A stretch of DNA of 64,000 nucleotides from Monarcha castaneiventris obscurior (Eukaryota; Chordata; Aves; Passeriformes; Monarchidae): assembly GCA_026261815.1 (NCBI GenBank), contig JAMPIT010000059.1, positions 21,128,001-21,192,000 on the forward strand, given 5' to 3'. The notes under the pieces are model-generated. The model was given only the letters and a program-made list of their open reading frames with translations, was not told the DNA's origin and did not search any database. The position numbers and the translations under genes were made by a program. Shown piece after piece: positions 48,529-59,400 of the stretch. Position 1 is the first letter of the stretch; each line of letters begins with the position of its first letter.

Positions 48529-49448
48529 TGTCTCGGTTTGAAAGACAGGTGTCAGACAGGAAAGGCAGGAGCCTCCCCTGAAATGGAAAATGCAACCCCC
48601 TTCCCTCTGAATTATTATAGATTTGAAAATAAGAGGCTTTCAGGCAAAGATATGAGGGATAGGAATAACAGTTCTTTACTGATATATATATATGTATAAC
48701 AACACAAACAAACAGCAATAGCTGTGGCAGTCACAGCAAACAGCAGCACAAACCCAGTGCGGCCTCACTCGGCCTCGGGCACTTTTTCCCTGGATGCAGT
48801 TCCTGCGGGGCAGCTCCCGCTGAGCAGGGCGGGTGCGATGGTTCCCCCGCGGCTGCAGGGGGCGCTCCGCAGCGAGCTCGGGAGCACCGGGAATGGCGGC
48901 GCAGGGTCCCGGGAAGGGATGGATGAAAAGCCTCACAAAACCCCTGGGCGTCTGGCTGGATCCTCAGGAACAGCAGGCTGGAACGGCAGGGGCAAGCACA
49001 GATCTTGGGTGGCAGTGAGGTTCACCAAAACTCTGGCGCTGCAGCAGGGAGCTCGGCAGGTCACAGCGTAGGAGCTACAGAGTAGCGACAGCTCTGAGCA
49101 GCGGCTGGGGCCGAGTGGCAGTGCCCAGCCCCCAGCGGGCAGGGAACAGAGCAGGCTTAGAAATCCCGGGCTTTGCCCGCAGAAAGCAAAACAGCCGAAG
49201 AAGCAGAAGCCCGCAATGGTGACCGAGAGTCCACACCGAAGGCAGGCAGCTCCCAGACCGAACGCTGAGCACCCAGGCAGCCCCCCCGGGTGTCCCAACC
49301 CCCCAGGTGACAAAAGGGTGGCCAGTCCCACCCGGCCCCTGTGGCCAGGTCTTTTGTTTCTTTTAAGTATCCAGCGGTTTGTCCCCTAGCAACTAGTATG
49401 GGTAAAATTCTTTAAGAGAAAAAACAGGCTAACTCCTAAACCCCAACA
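48529..49448 (-). mobile_element. 920-bp solo LTR, CpG-rich, with perfect target-site duplication
   Basis: The plus strand starts TGTCTCGGTTTGAAAG and ends CTAAACCCCAACA, so both ends show the TGT...ACA form. Identical CACAG flanks (48524-48528 and 49449-49453) are a 5-bp target duplication, as usual for ERVL-like integrases. The start matches an avian LTR known to me by its GTTTGAAAGACAGG block; minus orientation is inferred from that match and from an AGTAAA-type signal on the minus strand near 48675. About 48760-49330 is CpG-dense. A short TA repeat lies near 48680. Open frames of 60-132 codons inside are not genes. Retained CpGs and intact ends suggest a fairly recent insertion. Confidence 0.92.
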
Positions 49449-49453
49449 CACAG

Positions 49454-52400
49454 TAATTTTTTGAGAGAATTTCCACGATCCTTAAGTTAGAAAACCTTTG
49501 CATACCTTCCAGAATTTTGCTGTTAACTGTGAAATAAGTGGGTTAGTCCTAATGAGGACAGGTGGAAAGTGGAAGGATTATGCTAAGACACTGAAAGAGA
49601 TCACAGCACCACAAGGGGTACAATGGAAGACACTTGGCAATAAAACTGACAGCGAAATTTAGTGCCAAGAAACACAGTCATTTAGCTGACTACAGAGAGT
49701 TATACAGCAAAAACTGAAAGCCTGGAGAAATACCTCAGGTCCAATCAGCTGTAAATTTTGGGATTTGAGCTCCTACCCTCATCTTCAATCCATGTATCTT
49801 TCTTTTTTACCTGATAAGCAGAATGAAACATCAGACATTCTGGCACGCTACAAATCAATTTCTATTACTCTACCGATCAAGATAATTTATCTTTGTCGTA
49901 GTTCAAGCCATTCAATCTCAGTGACACAGTTTAGTTCTAATTTTAGTTTGCTCTACAGGAAGTGGTTTTGTTTTGAAATTGTGTCCAAAATTCCCATGTT
50001 TAATCAAATGCACATTAAAATTCAAACAGTTAGAAAAGAATAATGGGATTCACTACCAATAAAATAGCCATTTCCCAATATTTACTCTATTGTTAAGCAA
50101 ATTAATACTTGCTTTGTATAAATGGTTGCTATAATATTGACTCAATTTATGTCAATCTGCATTTTTACACATCCTTGAACAGCTTGCTTTTTTTTTTCCT
50201 AAACTCTAGAAGTTCTTTTAGTCTTATTTACTTTCCATTGAAAGCACCATCTCTCTATAGCAAAATTCAGAAACGATAGAACAGAAGCTTATTTAAAATG
50301 CTTCCATGGACATGTCCAGATAATACATACTTGAAATTTTAAATATCTGTTATTTCAAATACCTCCCTGTTTCTTTCCTAGGAAAAAGAAACTGAGGACT
50401 TGCTTCTAAGGGTGCAGGTAAACATAGCCTGTTGAAAGCAATATTGCCGTGTTAATTAATACTTTTTATCATAAGAAAAAGAAAAGCTAAACATTTAGTC
50501 CTTCCATTTCAAAATCCCATTGTTCACGACTTAGTGGAAAAGAGAAAAAAACCTTACAGATGTCTCCAGTCATCCCTCAAAGAGAGTCCAACAGCAAAGA
50601 GCGGTGGTAGATCTGAATACTGGTGTTAAATTTACCTTGTTGAGAGATCAAGGAGGGATTAAAATCCTGCTCTGTACTCAAGACCAGCATTCATTCTGAT
50701 ATTCTGGCTCATATGCCAAAATAATATATTTTTGCTTGGAACTGCAGATGCTTCCTCTAGTAGAAAAATCAAAACAGGAGAAATACTGAAAACAGACAAA
50801 TATTCCTACCTACAGACAGTTCAGGACAACTGTTCTTTCATTTCTGAGGCAGGAAAATCTGAAATTGAACACTATAAGTTGTCTTCCAAATCTGAACATT
50901 CCCAAAGATTCCTGGCTTCAGTTCATCTTCATTACAGAACAGAGCGGCATCCAGCACAGTACCTGCTAAGGTCACCTAGTCATGAGTTTTATTTATTAAG
51001 TAAAGATTACCCCAAATCTATAGATGTGTGCTCTGATTTACACAGTCAGAGAATGAACATCTAATACTTTCTAACTCTAGTAACTTCTAATAATGAAGTT
51101 ATCATTAAAATTTTTGTGGCAAATCTTTTTGAATACAAAACAAAGACACATGGTCCTAAATTAGTCTTACTGAAAAACTAAAACTGATATCCATATCATT
51201 ATAAATGACTGGTTTTATCTTTCAAAATGCCCTTCTTGTCTATTCCAAGTAGACTCTACAGATTACTTCTCTATATCTTTAAAGCACTGTTAAGATAAAT
51301 ATATTTCCAGTACATTTATTACAGGAAACTTTATTTTATCTGCATGTAGTTAGTACCCACTCTTAGCAATGACAAATGAAAAATAAAAGATGTTTTTTTT
51401 AAATTACCAGATACATTGATTTGTATTCTCATATATTTGTAATAGACTTCAAGCACACTTTTAGCATCAAAATAAATTGCCTTACAGCATTTTTCTCAGG
51501 AAAAACATGTTTGGAAGGGAGAAATACTAATTATTTTAAGATAAACCTGTCTTTCATGTGTCTCAGATTACTCCAATCAACTTCCTCAGGCCCATTTTCA
51601 ACAAAGGAGCTGCAAGAGACATGCCAAGGATGGAGGCAACATGCCAAGCCTGGGGCAGCTCCTTCCCTACCCTACCCTTTCAAGCTGCAGTCATTCGTTC
51701 AAAAGGCTGTTGTGTTATTGCTGACGGAGAAACAGCAGGAAACTTCACTTTTTTTTCTCATAAATGTGTAAACCACTACCAGCTAAAAAGCAATGATCAG
51801 TTAATAAATAACTGGCAGCAAAAATTCAAATCAAAATATAACAAGCTGTTATCCTAATTTAAATTCATAAACAGTTTACATGTTAGATATTGATTTTTTT
51901 TTCTGATGTTGTAGAGGCCTTCTTCCATAGAACAAGATTTGACTTGAGATATGGCTTTCAGGGGAAAAATAGGAGGGCATGAACTACCTTTTCAGGTAAG
52001 AAGAAAGTATCTCTTCTCTTTTTGTTCATTTAATAAATACTGAGCAGGATCTCTAGCCAGGTTGTTAAAGTCTCCAGCTGAAAGCTCTTCTCTGACAGAG
52101 TTTGAAGTCACAGTGCCGACTCCCAGAAAAATGCACTACCTGCCAGGGTATCATTAAACTTTCATATTGATATCTTCAGTCAGGAAGCATTGCTTAGAAC
52201 AAGACCTTGAACTTGGGCATTTCATGTACCTGTTGAGAGTGTTAACTATTCAGAAAACAAGATTCTAGGAGATTATAATGTCCTCCTAAGGAAACCTTTT
52301 TCTAGAGAAAGGTTTGGCATGACACACTCATGCAATCTGACTTAATTCACCCACGGTTCTGACATATTGGTTTCCCTTCAGACTCTTCATCGCTCTTTTG

Positions 52401-52540
52401 ATGGGTTTATTTTAGTTAACCTGAAACGGGCTCTCCTTCCTCTGTACCATGTTCGCATCACAGAAACCACCTGGAACAAGACTCTTGTCTTTTGGTTTCA
52501 TCATGGATTGATCTCAGTATATGAATGTCTTTGCGGTGAT
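49454..52540. other. AT-rich stretch without supported genes
   Basis: The longest frame is 110 codons (50732-51064), about what chance gives in this much AT-rich DNA; it has no motif I recognise. No repeat family identified. Confidence 0.5.
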
Positions 52541-52640
52541 TTTGTTTTGGTTTGGTTTAATTTGGGGTTTTTTTGTTTTGTTTTCTATGATTATTTTTGT
52601 TTTGTTTTGTTGGGGTTTTTTGGTTGGGTTTTTTTTTCTT
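52541..52640 (+). repeat. T/G-rich low-complexity tract
   Basis: Irregular TTTTG and GGTTT runs immediately left of a CR1 3' end; probably simple repeat. Confidence 0.75.
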
Positions 52641-52642
52641 CA

Positions 52643-52827
52643 GTGAGAGCAAGCACTGGAACAACCTCTCCAGGAACTTGGTAGAGTCCCTGTCACTGGA
52701 AGCTTTCAAGATATGGTTGGATTGATGGATTATCTCATCCAGGCTGTCTTTCTCACGAAAGGTTGGACTGGATGATCTTTAGTCTTACTTTACACCCTGT
52801 TGTATGGTTCTGTGTTTCTATGATTCC
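52643..52827 (+). mobile_element. CR1 LINE 3'-end fragment
   Basis: ACTGGAACAACCTCTCCAGG, then TTCAAGATATGGTTGGATTG and GGTTGGACTGGATGATC, ending TGTGTTTCTATGATTCC: plus-strand CR1 3' end with decayed terminal repeats. About 185 bp. Confidence 0.88.
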
Positions 52828-53147
52828 AAGTTCAGAGATGGTGTTCCTGGACTGGAGGATGGGATCTGACCCAGGCTCTACCAGATTTTGTGTGACTGCT
52901 CTGTTAGGCCTAAATCCATACTTTATAGTTAATTGTTCCAAGCCAGCTCTCAACAGAGCTCCCATTCCCAGAATATTCTACATCGTGGTAGGCATTATGC
53001 TTAGTATGTGCATTAGATATATTAGGAACATGCAGATCTCTTCATATTTTTGATTATTGCCTTAAACGCTAAACTAATTAATATATGTGTAATGATACTT
53101 CTTTAATAATAAGTCTTTTCTTAAAATATAAAAAAATTATATATAAT

Positions 53148-53230
53148 TTTTTTCAAGTCAGGGAAAAAAAATAAAATATAAAATATATATATTCTATTTT
53201 TTAAAATAAAAAATCCCTGACTTGAAAAAA
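53148..53230. repeat. Inverted repeat with perfect 17-bp arms and an AT-only-like loop
   Basis: Left arm TTTTTTCAAGTCAGGGA (53148-53164) is the exact reverse complement of the right arm TCCCTGACTTGAAAAAA (53214-53230). The 49-nt loop is nearly pure A and T. The A/T flanks continue the complementarity imperfectly. A palindromic MITE-like remnant or a slippage-made palindrome is possible; no target duplication is clear. Confidence 0.9.
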
Positions 53231-54177
53231 TTTGAGTTGCACCGAGAAGGATGAATGCATATTCCTAATGATTAGCCACAAAATTGTTTTGAAGGTTCTG
53301 CACTGTATAAATTATGGAGTAGATTACTAGCTTCTGTCTTTGCAACCTAACTCTGAAGGAACTTTTTTTATGCAACAGACATTCCATTATACAGGAACAG
53401 TAGTATACTATTTCATTTTATATGTCTTTTTCAAACACTCATATGAAGCAAAAGTACTCAAAAATTCATCATAGTTCTGTGCATTAAAAAAAAAAAAATA
53501 GAAGAAACATGCTTCAATACAAATCTCCATATATGGGCTTCTACTGTAATAAATCTATCCAGACAAAACACTGAAATAACACATGGTCTAAGAAAATCAC
53601 TGTAAAATAGGTTTGACTTGTAAAAATTGGTAATTTTTTTACCTGAGGTCTTAACGTAATAAATCATTTTATATTTAAAAGGCTGCAAAGTCAAAAAAAA
53701 CCAAAAAAAACCAAAAAACAAAAAAAACCCCCTCAGAATATTTCATTACAGTTCAGCTGCTTGTCTTAATTTTGAAAAAAAGTAGGGCAAGGCTTGTTCA
53801 CTGTGTCCAGGGTCAGCCAACAAAAAATCATTGGAATTATTCTGGACTTGTATACCTGTAAGATAAATAAAATTCACACCAAAATAACTAATTACTGCAG
53901 ACTGCAGCAAACTGTCAAAAATAAATCTGCAGAAATAATTTATCAATCCCTTCAATATACAAAATCATCTGGTTTCATTAAATACTTCACCAAGAAGACA
54001 GTGTGAATTTTGAAACTAATTCAAGCTTTAAAAAGTTATTTTTCAATTTTTTAAAAAAAATCTAAGACTGCATTTTCTAAGTAAGATTTTTTTTTGTACT
54101 AATGATCTGTTCCATGTAATGCATGTTAGTCTCAGACTTCTGAGACCAAAAAATAGTTAAAATAATGTTACATTCAC
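53231..54177. other. AT-rich stretch; A-rich simple repeat at 53,691-53,731
   Basis: A-runs separated by CC (AAAAAAAACC type) at 53691-53731. Nothing else recognised. Confidence 0.55.
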
Positions 54178-54432
54178 CTAATTTCCTAATAGAGTCCAAC
54201 AGTTTTTCTTCCGCAGGCTCATATCAAGTACTGTAGGCTGTTTGGAGGAGCCAGTGACAGAAGTATTCTCTACAACCATTCCATCTTTCTCTAGCCTTGT
54301 TTGATCATTACTTCTCAGCCTCATCGGATATGTGATACCATTCCACCGCCATTTTATCTGCTCATCTGCTGATTGCTTTCCTGACATTTTGCCCTCTGGT
54401 AACACTAGCTCTGATTGTTATCCAATCTTTTG
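54178..54432 (-). other. Candidate small coding exon, 69-codon frame, unproven
   Basis: On the minus strand an ATG at 54387 (context AAAATGTCAG, A at -3) opens 69 codons ending at TAG (54178-54180). An in-frame TAA lies upstream within the proposed exon. A pyrimidine-rich acceptor, CTCTTTTTCTATTTTAG (54433-54449), sits just upstream, and the stop codon abuts a donor-like GTGAAT. The predicted peptide begins MSGKQSADEQIKWRWNG and contains QPTVLDMSLRKK, faintly like a CtBP-binding PxDLS motif. I recognise no homologue. Such a frame can arise by chance, so this is a candidate only. Confidence 0.2.
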
Positions 54433-56590
54433 CTAAAATAGAAAAAGAGTTTCAGTGTTTTCTCTCAGATGTGTATATTGAATGTCAATTACACAGCAAC
54501 TGTTCAAGTATCTACCCACCAGCAGTTCTAAACATTGGCTATTACAGATAAATAGGTATAAAATGGAAAATACTTAAAGATGATTATTTGAGCATAGTCT
54601 GTTTATCAAGCATGTGAACTGTAGACCAAATAAATGTACACTCTTGATAGATGTTTTTATATGGATTGTCTATCAAGTGGTTTTACAAGCAAGGTGCAAA
54701 CAAAGAAAGAAATTTGAAGGTTGCATATATTCTAAGTGAGGAAAAAATATCTTAACCACAATGGTGTCCTAGTGATGATTTAAATCAGTCATCCACCTAG
54801 CCTAATGACCAAACTACAGAATGAAAACACTCAGAAGCTCACAGAGCTGAAGCATTCCTCTGAAAGTGTGAATAAATTCTGGCCACATAAACCAGAAGTT
54901 CCTCAATGTGGAACAGATTCGGCTCACTGTCTGTTGCAGGGTAGATATGAACATTGTGCAGGCAGTCCTGGCTACATTTTTGACAGTCATTTACCACATA
55001 GGAACTGTGAGCTGCTGAGCTGAAATCACTGTCAGAATGTGCAGCTGGATGAATTTCCCTTATCTATTGACACATGTGGAGCAATACGCTCTCTTGGGTT
55101 GGATTTCTTGTTGAAATGCTCAATAAATACTTGAAAAGAAAGATCCATGCTACCTGTCCAGCACTGCTTAACCCAGTTATGAAGATAAACAGAACAGTCA
55201 CAACATGGATTTTAATTCCAATGAAAAAACTGCAAAAAACCAAAACCAGAACCGAAACAACAAATTGCCTTTCTCCTTCATTAACATGAAATGGTGACAT
55301 CATCAACTCTGACAAGCTGCCTATAGACTTATTTTTTCTTTACATTTTCAGACAGCAATTGACATTTTAATGCGATGTCACAAAGACACGGAAAAGTTTC
55401 CTGAGAGCGTCTTTCTGAAATAATAAGGTCAAAAATTACAGATGGAGCTTAATAACTCATCATATTTCAGGAAAATACATATTGTGAGTGCAATTAAAAC
55501 AATTAAGGTCTTGCATAAATTAATGCAAAAATTAATTCTTCCAGAATGTTTGATCTTTGGTGTGATAATCTATCTGTCCAAATATAAAACTCTAATATTT
55601 TTGCATTCTTTCCTTCTCAGCACAACAGAATGACAGAATGCTTATTTCCAAATTTAAAACAAAATCACTCTAGTCTTTATGTTAAAAATCTCTATATTAA
55701 TAAATTAAACACTATCCAAAGCACTGCCTTTGATGCTCTGTGTAATCAGAGGCCTTTTATTTTTATTATTTAAAAATGTATTGTTTCAGAACAATGTCTG
55801 AGTAAGGTAACTACATGTGATAATTAGAACAAGTTAACAGGTTTCCCACAAGATTTGTATGGAAAATATTGCTTTTATTAAGCCTATTTCTACTGAGAAA
55901 ATATTTAGTAGGATTTCTGTATTTTAACTTATCCAAAATTAACATTTTATTTCAGGTCATAGTGCTCATTAGGAACACTAATTAATACTTATTTCCTTTT
56001 GCAGTTACATTCAGGTCCTGATGACTCATTCTTCCCAGTGGGATTCCTTTGATGTGCCTCAGGAATTTTGTTCAAACAGGGATTTCTAGCAGATAAAGAG
56101 AACCGGGATATGTGGCACCTTGAATGGTATTTCTTAAAGCAAACAAGCAGTACAAGAAAGTTAAAGTTAACCTGAATGCAATATCTTCTTCATAATCCCC
56201 TCTTCTCATCTAAAATAGGAAAAGAAGTAGGAATAAAACGTAAATAAAATATTTAGCAACCTGAAATTAGAAATATTTTAATGTAACCTGTTTTATAGTT
56301 ATTTTTTCCTTAGAGGTAATACAGAAAAAATCAGTGCTTATCTTCTGCCAGTTCTAAATTTCTATGAAAATTTACTTTTAGAAAGAGAAATACAAGGGAC
56401 TATTATAAATGAAAATAAACTTTAAAATTTGTATTCCACTCAGGCAAAAGAACTGAAACATAAACTACTCTATAAAGACTGCTGGAAAGATGACTCCAGG
56501 TAAGACATGAAACTTTTCCATCAAGGCCAAGTAATACCTTTTTGTCCTGTGTTAAATTTGTTTTACATAACCCATGGAAAGATGATGTAT
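54433..56590. other. AT-rich stretch without supported genes
   Basis: Open frames of 60-83 codons overlap on both strands (for example 55064-55315) and show no protein motif I recognise. No repeat family seen. Confidence 0.5.
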
Positions 56591-57215
56591 TGGGTTTGCA
56601 TGGTCAGGTTTTGATAGCAGGCTGTACTCCTGCAGCTCATGGACGACCATGGGGATGCAGAGATCCACTTGCAACCCATGGAAGAAACCCACGCCAGAGC
56701 AGGTGGATGCCTGAGAGGAGGCTGTGAACCTGTGGGAGGCCCGTGCTGGAGCAGGCTCCTGGCAGGGACCTGCAGACCCAGGGAGAGAGGAGCCCAGGCT
56801 GGACCAAGTTTCCTGGTAGGACTTGTGACCCTCTGGGGTCTCATGCTGGAGCAGGCCGTCCTTGAACGACTGCACCCCAAGGAAGAGTGACCCACATTGC
56901 AGCAGTTCATGGAGAACTTTTGCCTGTGGGATGGACTCACACTGGAGAAGTTCATGGAGAACTATCTCCTGTGGGAGGGACCCCACACTGAAGCAGGGGA
57001 AAGACTCTTCTCCCCCAGCAGCAGCAGGAACAATGACCATAACCCCCACCCATCCCCTGGGCCACTGCAGGGGAGGAGGTAGGGTTAGGAAGGAGGCAGG
57101 GAGATGGGGAAGTTTTGAATATTTATTTCACTTCTCATTATTCTGCTCTGCTTTTGACATGAAATGTGTGAATTTCTTCAGCTTAATGTTAAAGTCTTCC
57201 CATGGAACAACGTAT
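56591..57215 (+). mobile_element. Avian ERV LTR, internally deleted and 3'-decayed
   Basis: Starts TGGGTTTGCATGGTCAGG, then passes through repeated blocks of CATGCTGGAGCAGG and GTTCATGGAGAACT types, ending in a T-rich, ATTTATTTCACTTCTCATTA stretch near 57120-57150 typical of the LTR 3' part. The block GATGCAGAGATCCAC (56655 region) is also present in reverse complement in the LTR at 42224-43263, so they belong to one family. Compared with that copy, several hundred bases after the first 50 bp are missing. The right end fades. A 165-codon minus-strand frame across it (56552-57049) is fortuitous. Confidence 0.78.
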
Positions 57216-57385
57216 CTTCTCTGACCATTAGTTAAATTATCTCTAGTCTTTTAAAAGAATGGAAGTGACACGGGTCTCAGTCTTGTTGTACATAGTTTTA
57301 AGGTATCTTCATGAACATCCAATATAATGTCTTCTATCTGACAGTTTCAAAGTTTATATTAACAAGGGGAGAACAGTACCAGTAT

Positions 57386-57924
57386 TGCAATTTAACCCCA
57401 GGTGGTAACTAAGCACCACACAGCCAATCACTCACCTTTCCCCAATGGGATGGGAGAGAAAATCAGAAAAGTGAGAAAACTGATGGGTTGAGATACAGAT
57501 TGTTTAATAGGCAAAGCAAAAGAAAGAAAGAAAGAATTAATTCACCACTTCCTATGTTCAGTCATCCCCAGGAAAGCAGGGGTCCATCACACATAACAGC
57601 AACTTGGGAAGACAAATGCCATCACTCAAAATGTCCCTCTCTTTCTTCTTCCTACCTCAGATTTTTGTGCTGAGCATGACATCATATGGTATCGAATGTC
57701 CCTTTGGTCAGTTGGGGTCAGCTGTCCCAACTGTGTCCCCTCTCAACACATGGTGGACCCTCAGCCTTCTCACTGTCAGGGCAGGATGAGGAGTAGAAAA
57801 GGCCTTGACTGCATAAGCCCTGCCCAGCAATAATGTGTTATCAACAGCACAAATAAAAACATGGCTTCATATTAGCTACTGTGAAGGGAATTACCACCAG
57901 CCAAACACAGCACAACCAGAAACA
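57386..57924 (-). mobile_element. Avian ERV LTR, about 540 bp, convergent with its neighbour
   Basis: On the plus strand it runs from TGCAATTTAACCCCAGG through AAGCACCACACAGCC and GGGTTGAGATACAGATTG to CACAGCACAACCAGAAACA. On the minus strand this is TG...CA. ATTAAA (RC of 57503-57508) serves as a polyadenylation signal, and an AAAG microsatellite lies at about 57515-57535. TGACATCA (57677-57684) resembles a cAMP-response element. No internal ERV sequence. A clean target duplication was not found. Confidence 0.8.
57677..57684. promoter_or_regulatory. CRE-like site in the LTR
   Basis: TGACATCA differs from the palindromic CRE TGACGTCA by one G-to-A change, the kind produced by decay of a methylated CpG. 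My recollection is that related avian LTRs carry the intact site. Confidence 0.35.
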
Positions 57925-59064
57925 TGGATATCAACAAAAAAAGAATTATTCCATCTTGAGTCTGTACAGAGTCTACAGTCATGAACACAAGCTCATGCTG
58001 AGGATACCAGAGATATTTACTAGTCATCAACTGCATGTAGTGTAAATACTTCCTTCATCTTTTTTCATTTGCTGTCATTTCAATTGTTTGACTTGGCCAT
58101 GTTTTGAATTTGACTTTCACAAATGTAGCAGAATGAAACATTTAAAAGCTTCATAAACAGAGTTTTTGTTAAACTGAGAAACAGATGGAAGCCAGCAAGC
58201 AATAAGTGTCAATACATCAACAAATTATAGGTTGTCTCTTGAGACGATCCCACTGGGCTCAAATTCATTACCTTTACTTACACTGAATAATTACACAGAT
58301 TTAATTTCACAAGAAGCTACATACAAAGTAGGGTATTAAATGCCACTAATGAATGTAGAATCAGGCCCACTAACAGAAATAACAGTGCAATCACTGCTCT
58401 GTGTAAGATTTGCTGAAATAAGCCAAATACTACTGTTTTAAACATGCAGTCTCAGGACATACATTTGAACTTTACTTGCTGCCATTTTCTAAATCTTACT
58501 TGCATCCTGACTATTCAGCTCATTTACTTTGTGAATTATTCATGTTGCTTAAATCTACTTAAAACTGTGAAATCTTTGTGACATGATGAAGTAACAGGGA
58601 ACATATGTGAGCATAATGTTTATAATAGATTTTCCACATCTGTCTTTTATTAACATAGCACAAGTATTGTTATACATGCAAAGCCTACAAGATGACTCAA
58701 TTAAGAGATCCTTGGCTTTGATTCATCAACAATAATCAACAATAATATCAGTTTGCAGCACTTTGTAATACAGGGTTTTTTGAGGTAATTATAAAATATA
58801 TTGGTGTTTTTTACAAATGGTAAATTCTTAGGATAGCTGTGCCCAAACTAACATGATTGTAGTGATCCAGTCTCTACCAAAAATACAGAAACATCACCCA
58901 GGCATGAAGAGATGGAAGAATGAAAGGCAAACCTTAGCTGTAGTTGAATTTGGCACTGGAAGTGAAGGACAGGGAGGGGCTCTGTTGTCGCTTTGCCAGT
59001 CACAGACTGAAATAGTCTGTTCCTACACCTAGAGAACTTTATTAGACAACAGACATAGGAATAG
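57925..59064. other. AT-rich stretch without recognisable features
   Basis: Nothing recognised between the LTR and the next CR1 piece. Confidence 0.55.
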
Positions 59065-59400
59065 AAAAGGTTCTTTGTCTCTGTCTTTGCTGATAAATCT
59101 GCCCTCAGGCCTCCCAGATCTTGGCCTCAAGGCAGTGTGGCATAGGGGAAATATAACCCACAGCAGAAAAAATTAAATAAGGACCATTTAAGCAAACTGG
59201 AGTTCTACAGCCCATGAAATCTGCTAGATCGTTAGAAGGTATCCAGGATGGTTAGAAGTGCTGGATGATATCATTGTGAGGTCTTGCTCAAAAGCAGAGT
59301 TCCCTTAGGGCCGGGAAAGAGGAATTTTGTCTATTTTTAAGAAAATCAAGAAGGATCTGGGCAACTGTTGGTAATTGTCCTGACCTTATTACTTGGGAAA
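59065..59400 (+). mobile_element. Old CR1 LINE fragment (ORF2, between endonuclease and polymerase)
   Basis: GGACCATTTAAGCAAACTGG (59182 on), GATGATATCATTGTGAGG and TTTTTAAGAAAATCAAGAAG match the CR1 segment upstream of the reverse-transcriptase core. Highly diverged with stops in all frames, and both ends are missing. The right edge may extend into 59400-59620, where an AATAAA near 59582 is followed by a T-run, but I cannot place that part. Confidence 0.75.

Noticed and set aside
50732..51064. 110-codon plus-strand frame preceded by an AG acceptor-like site
   Set aside because: A few frames of this length are expected by chance in AT-rich DNA; no motif seen.
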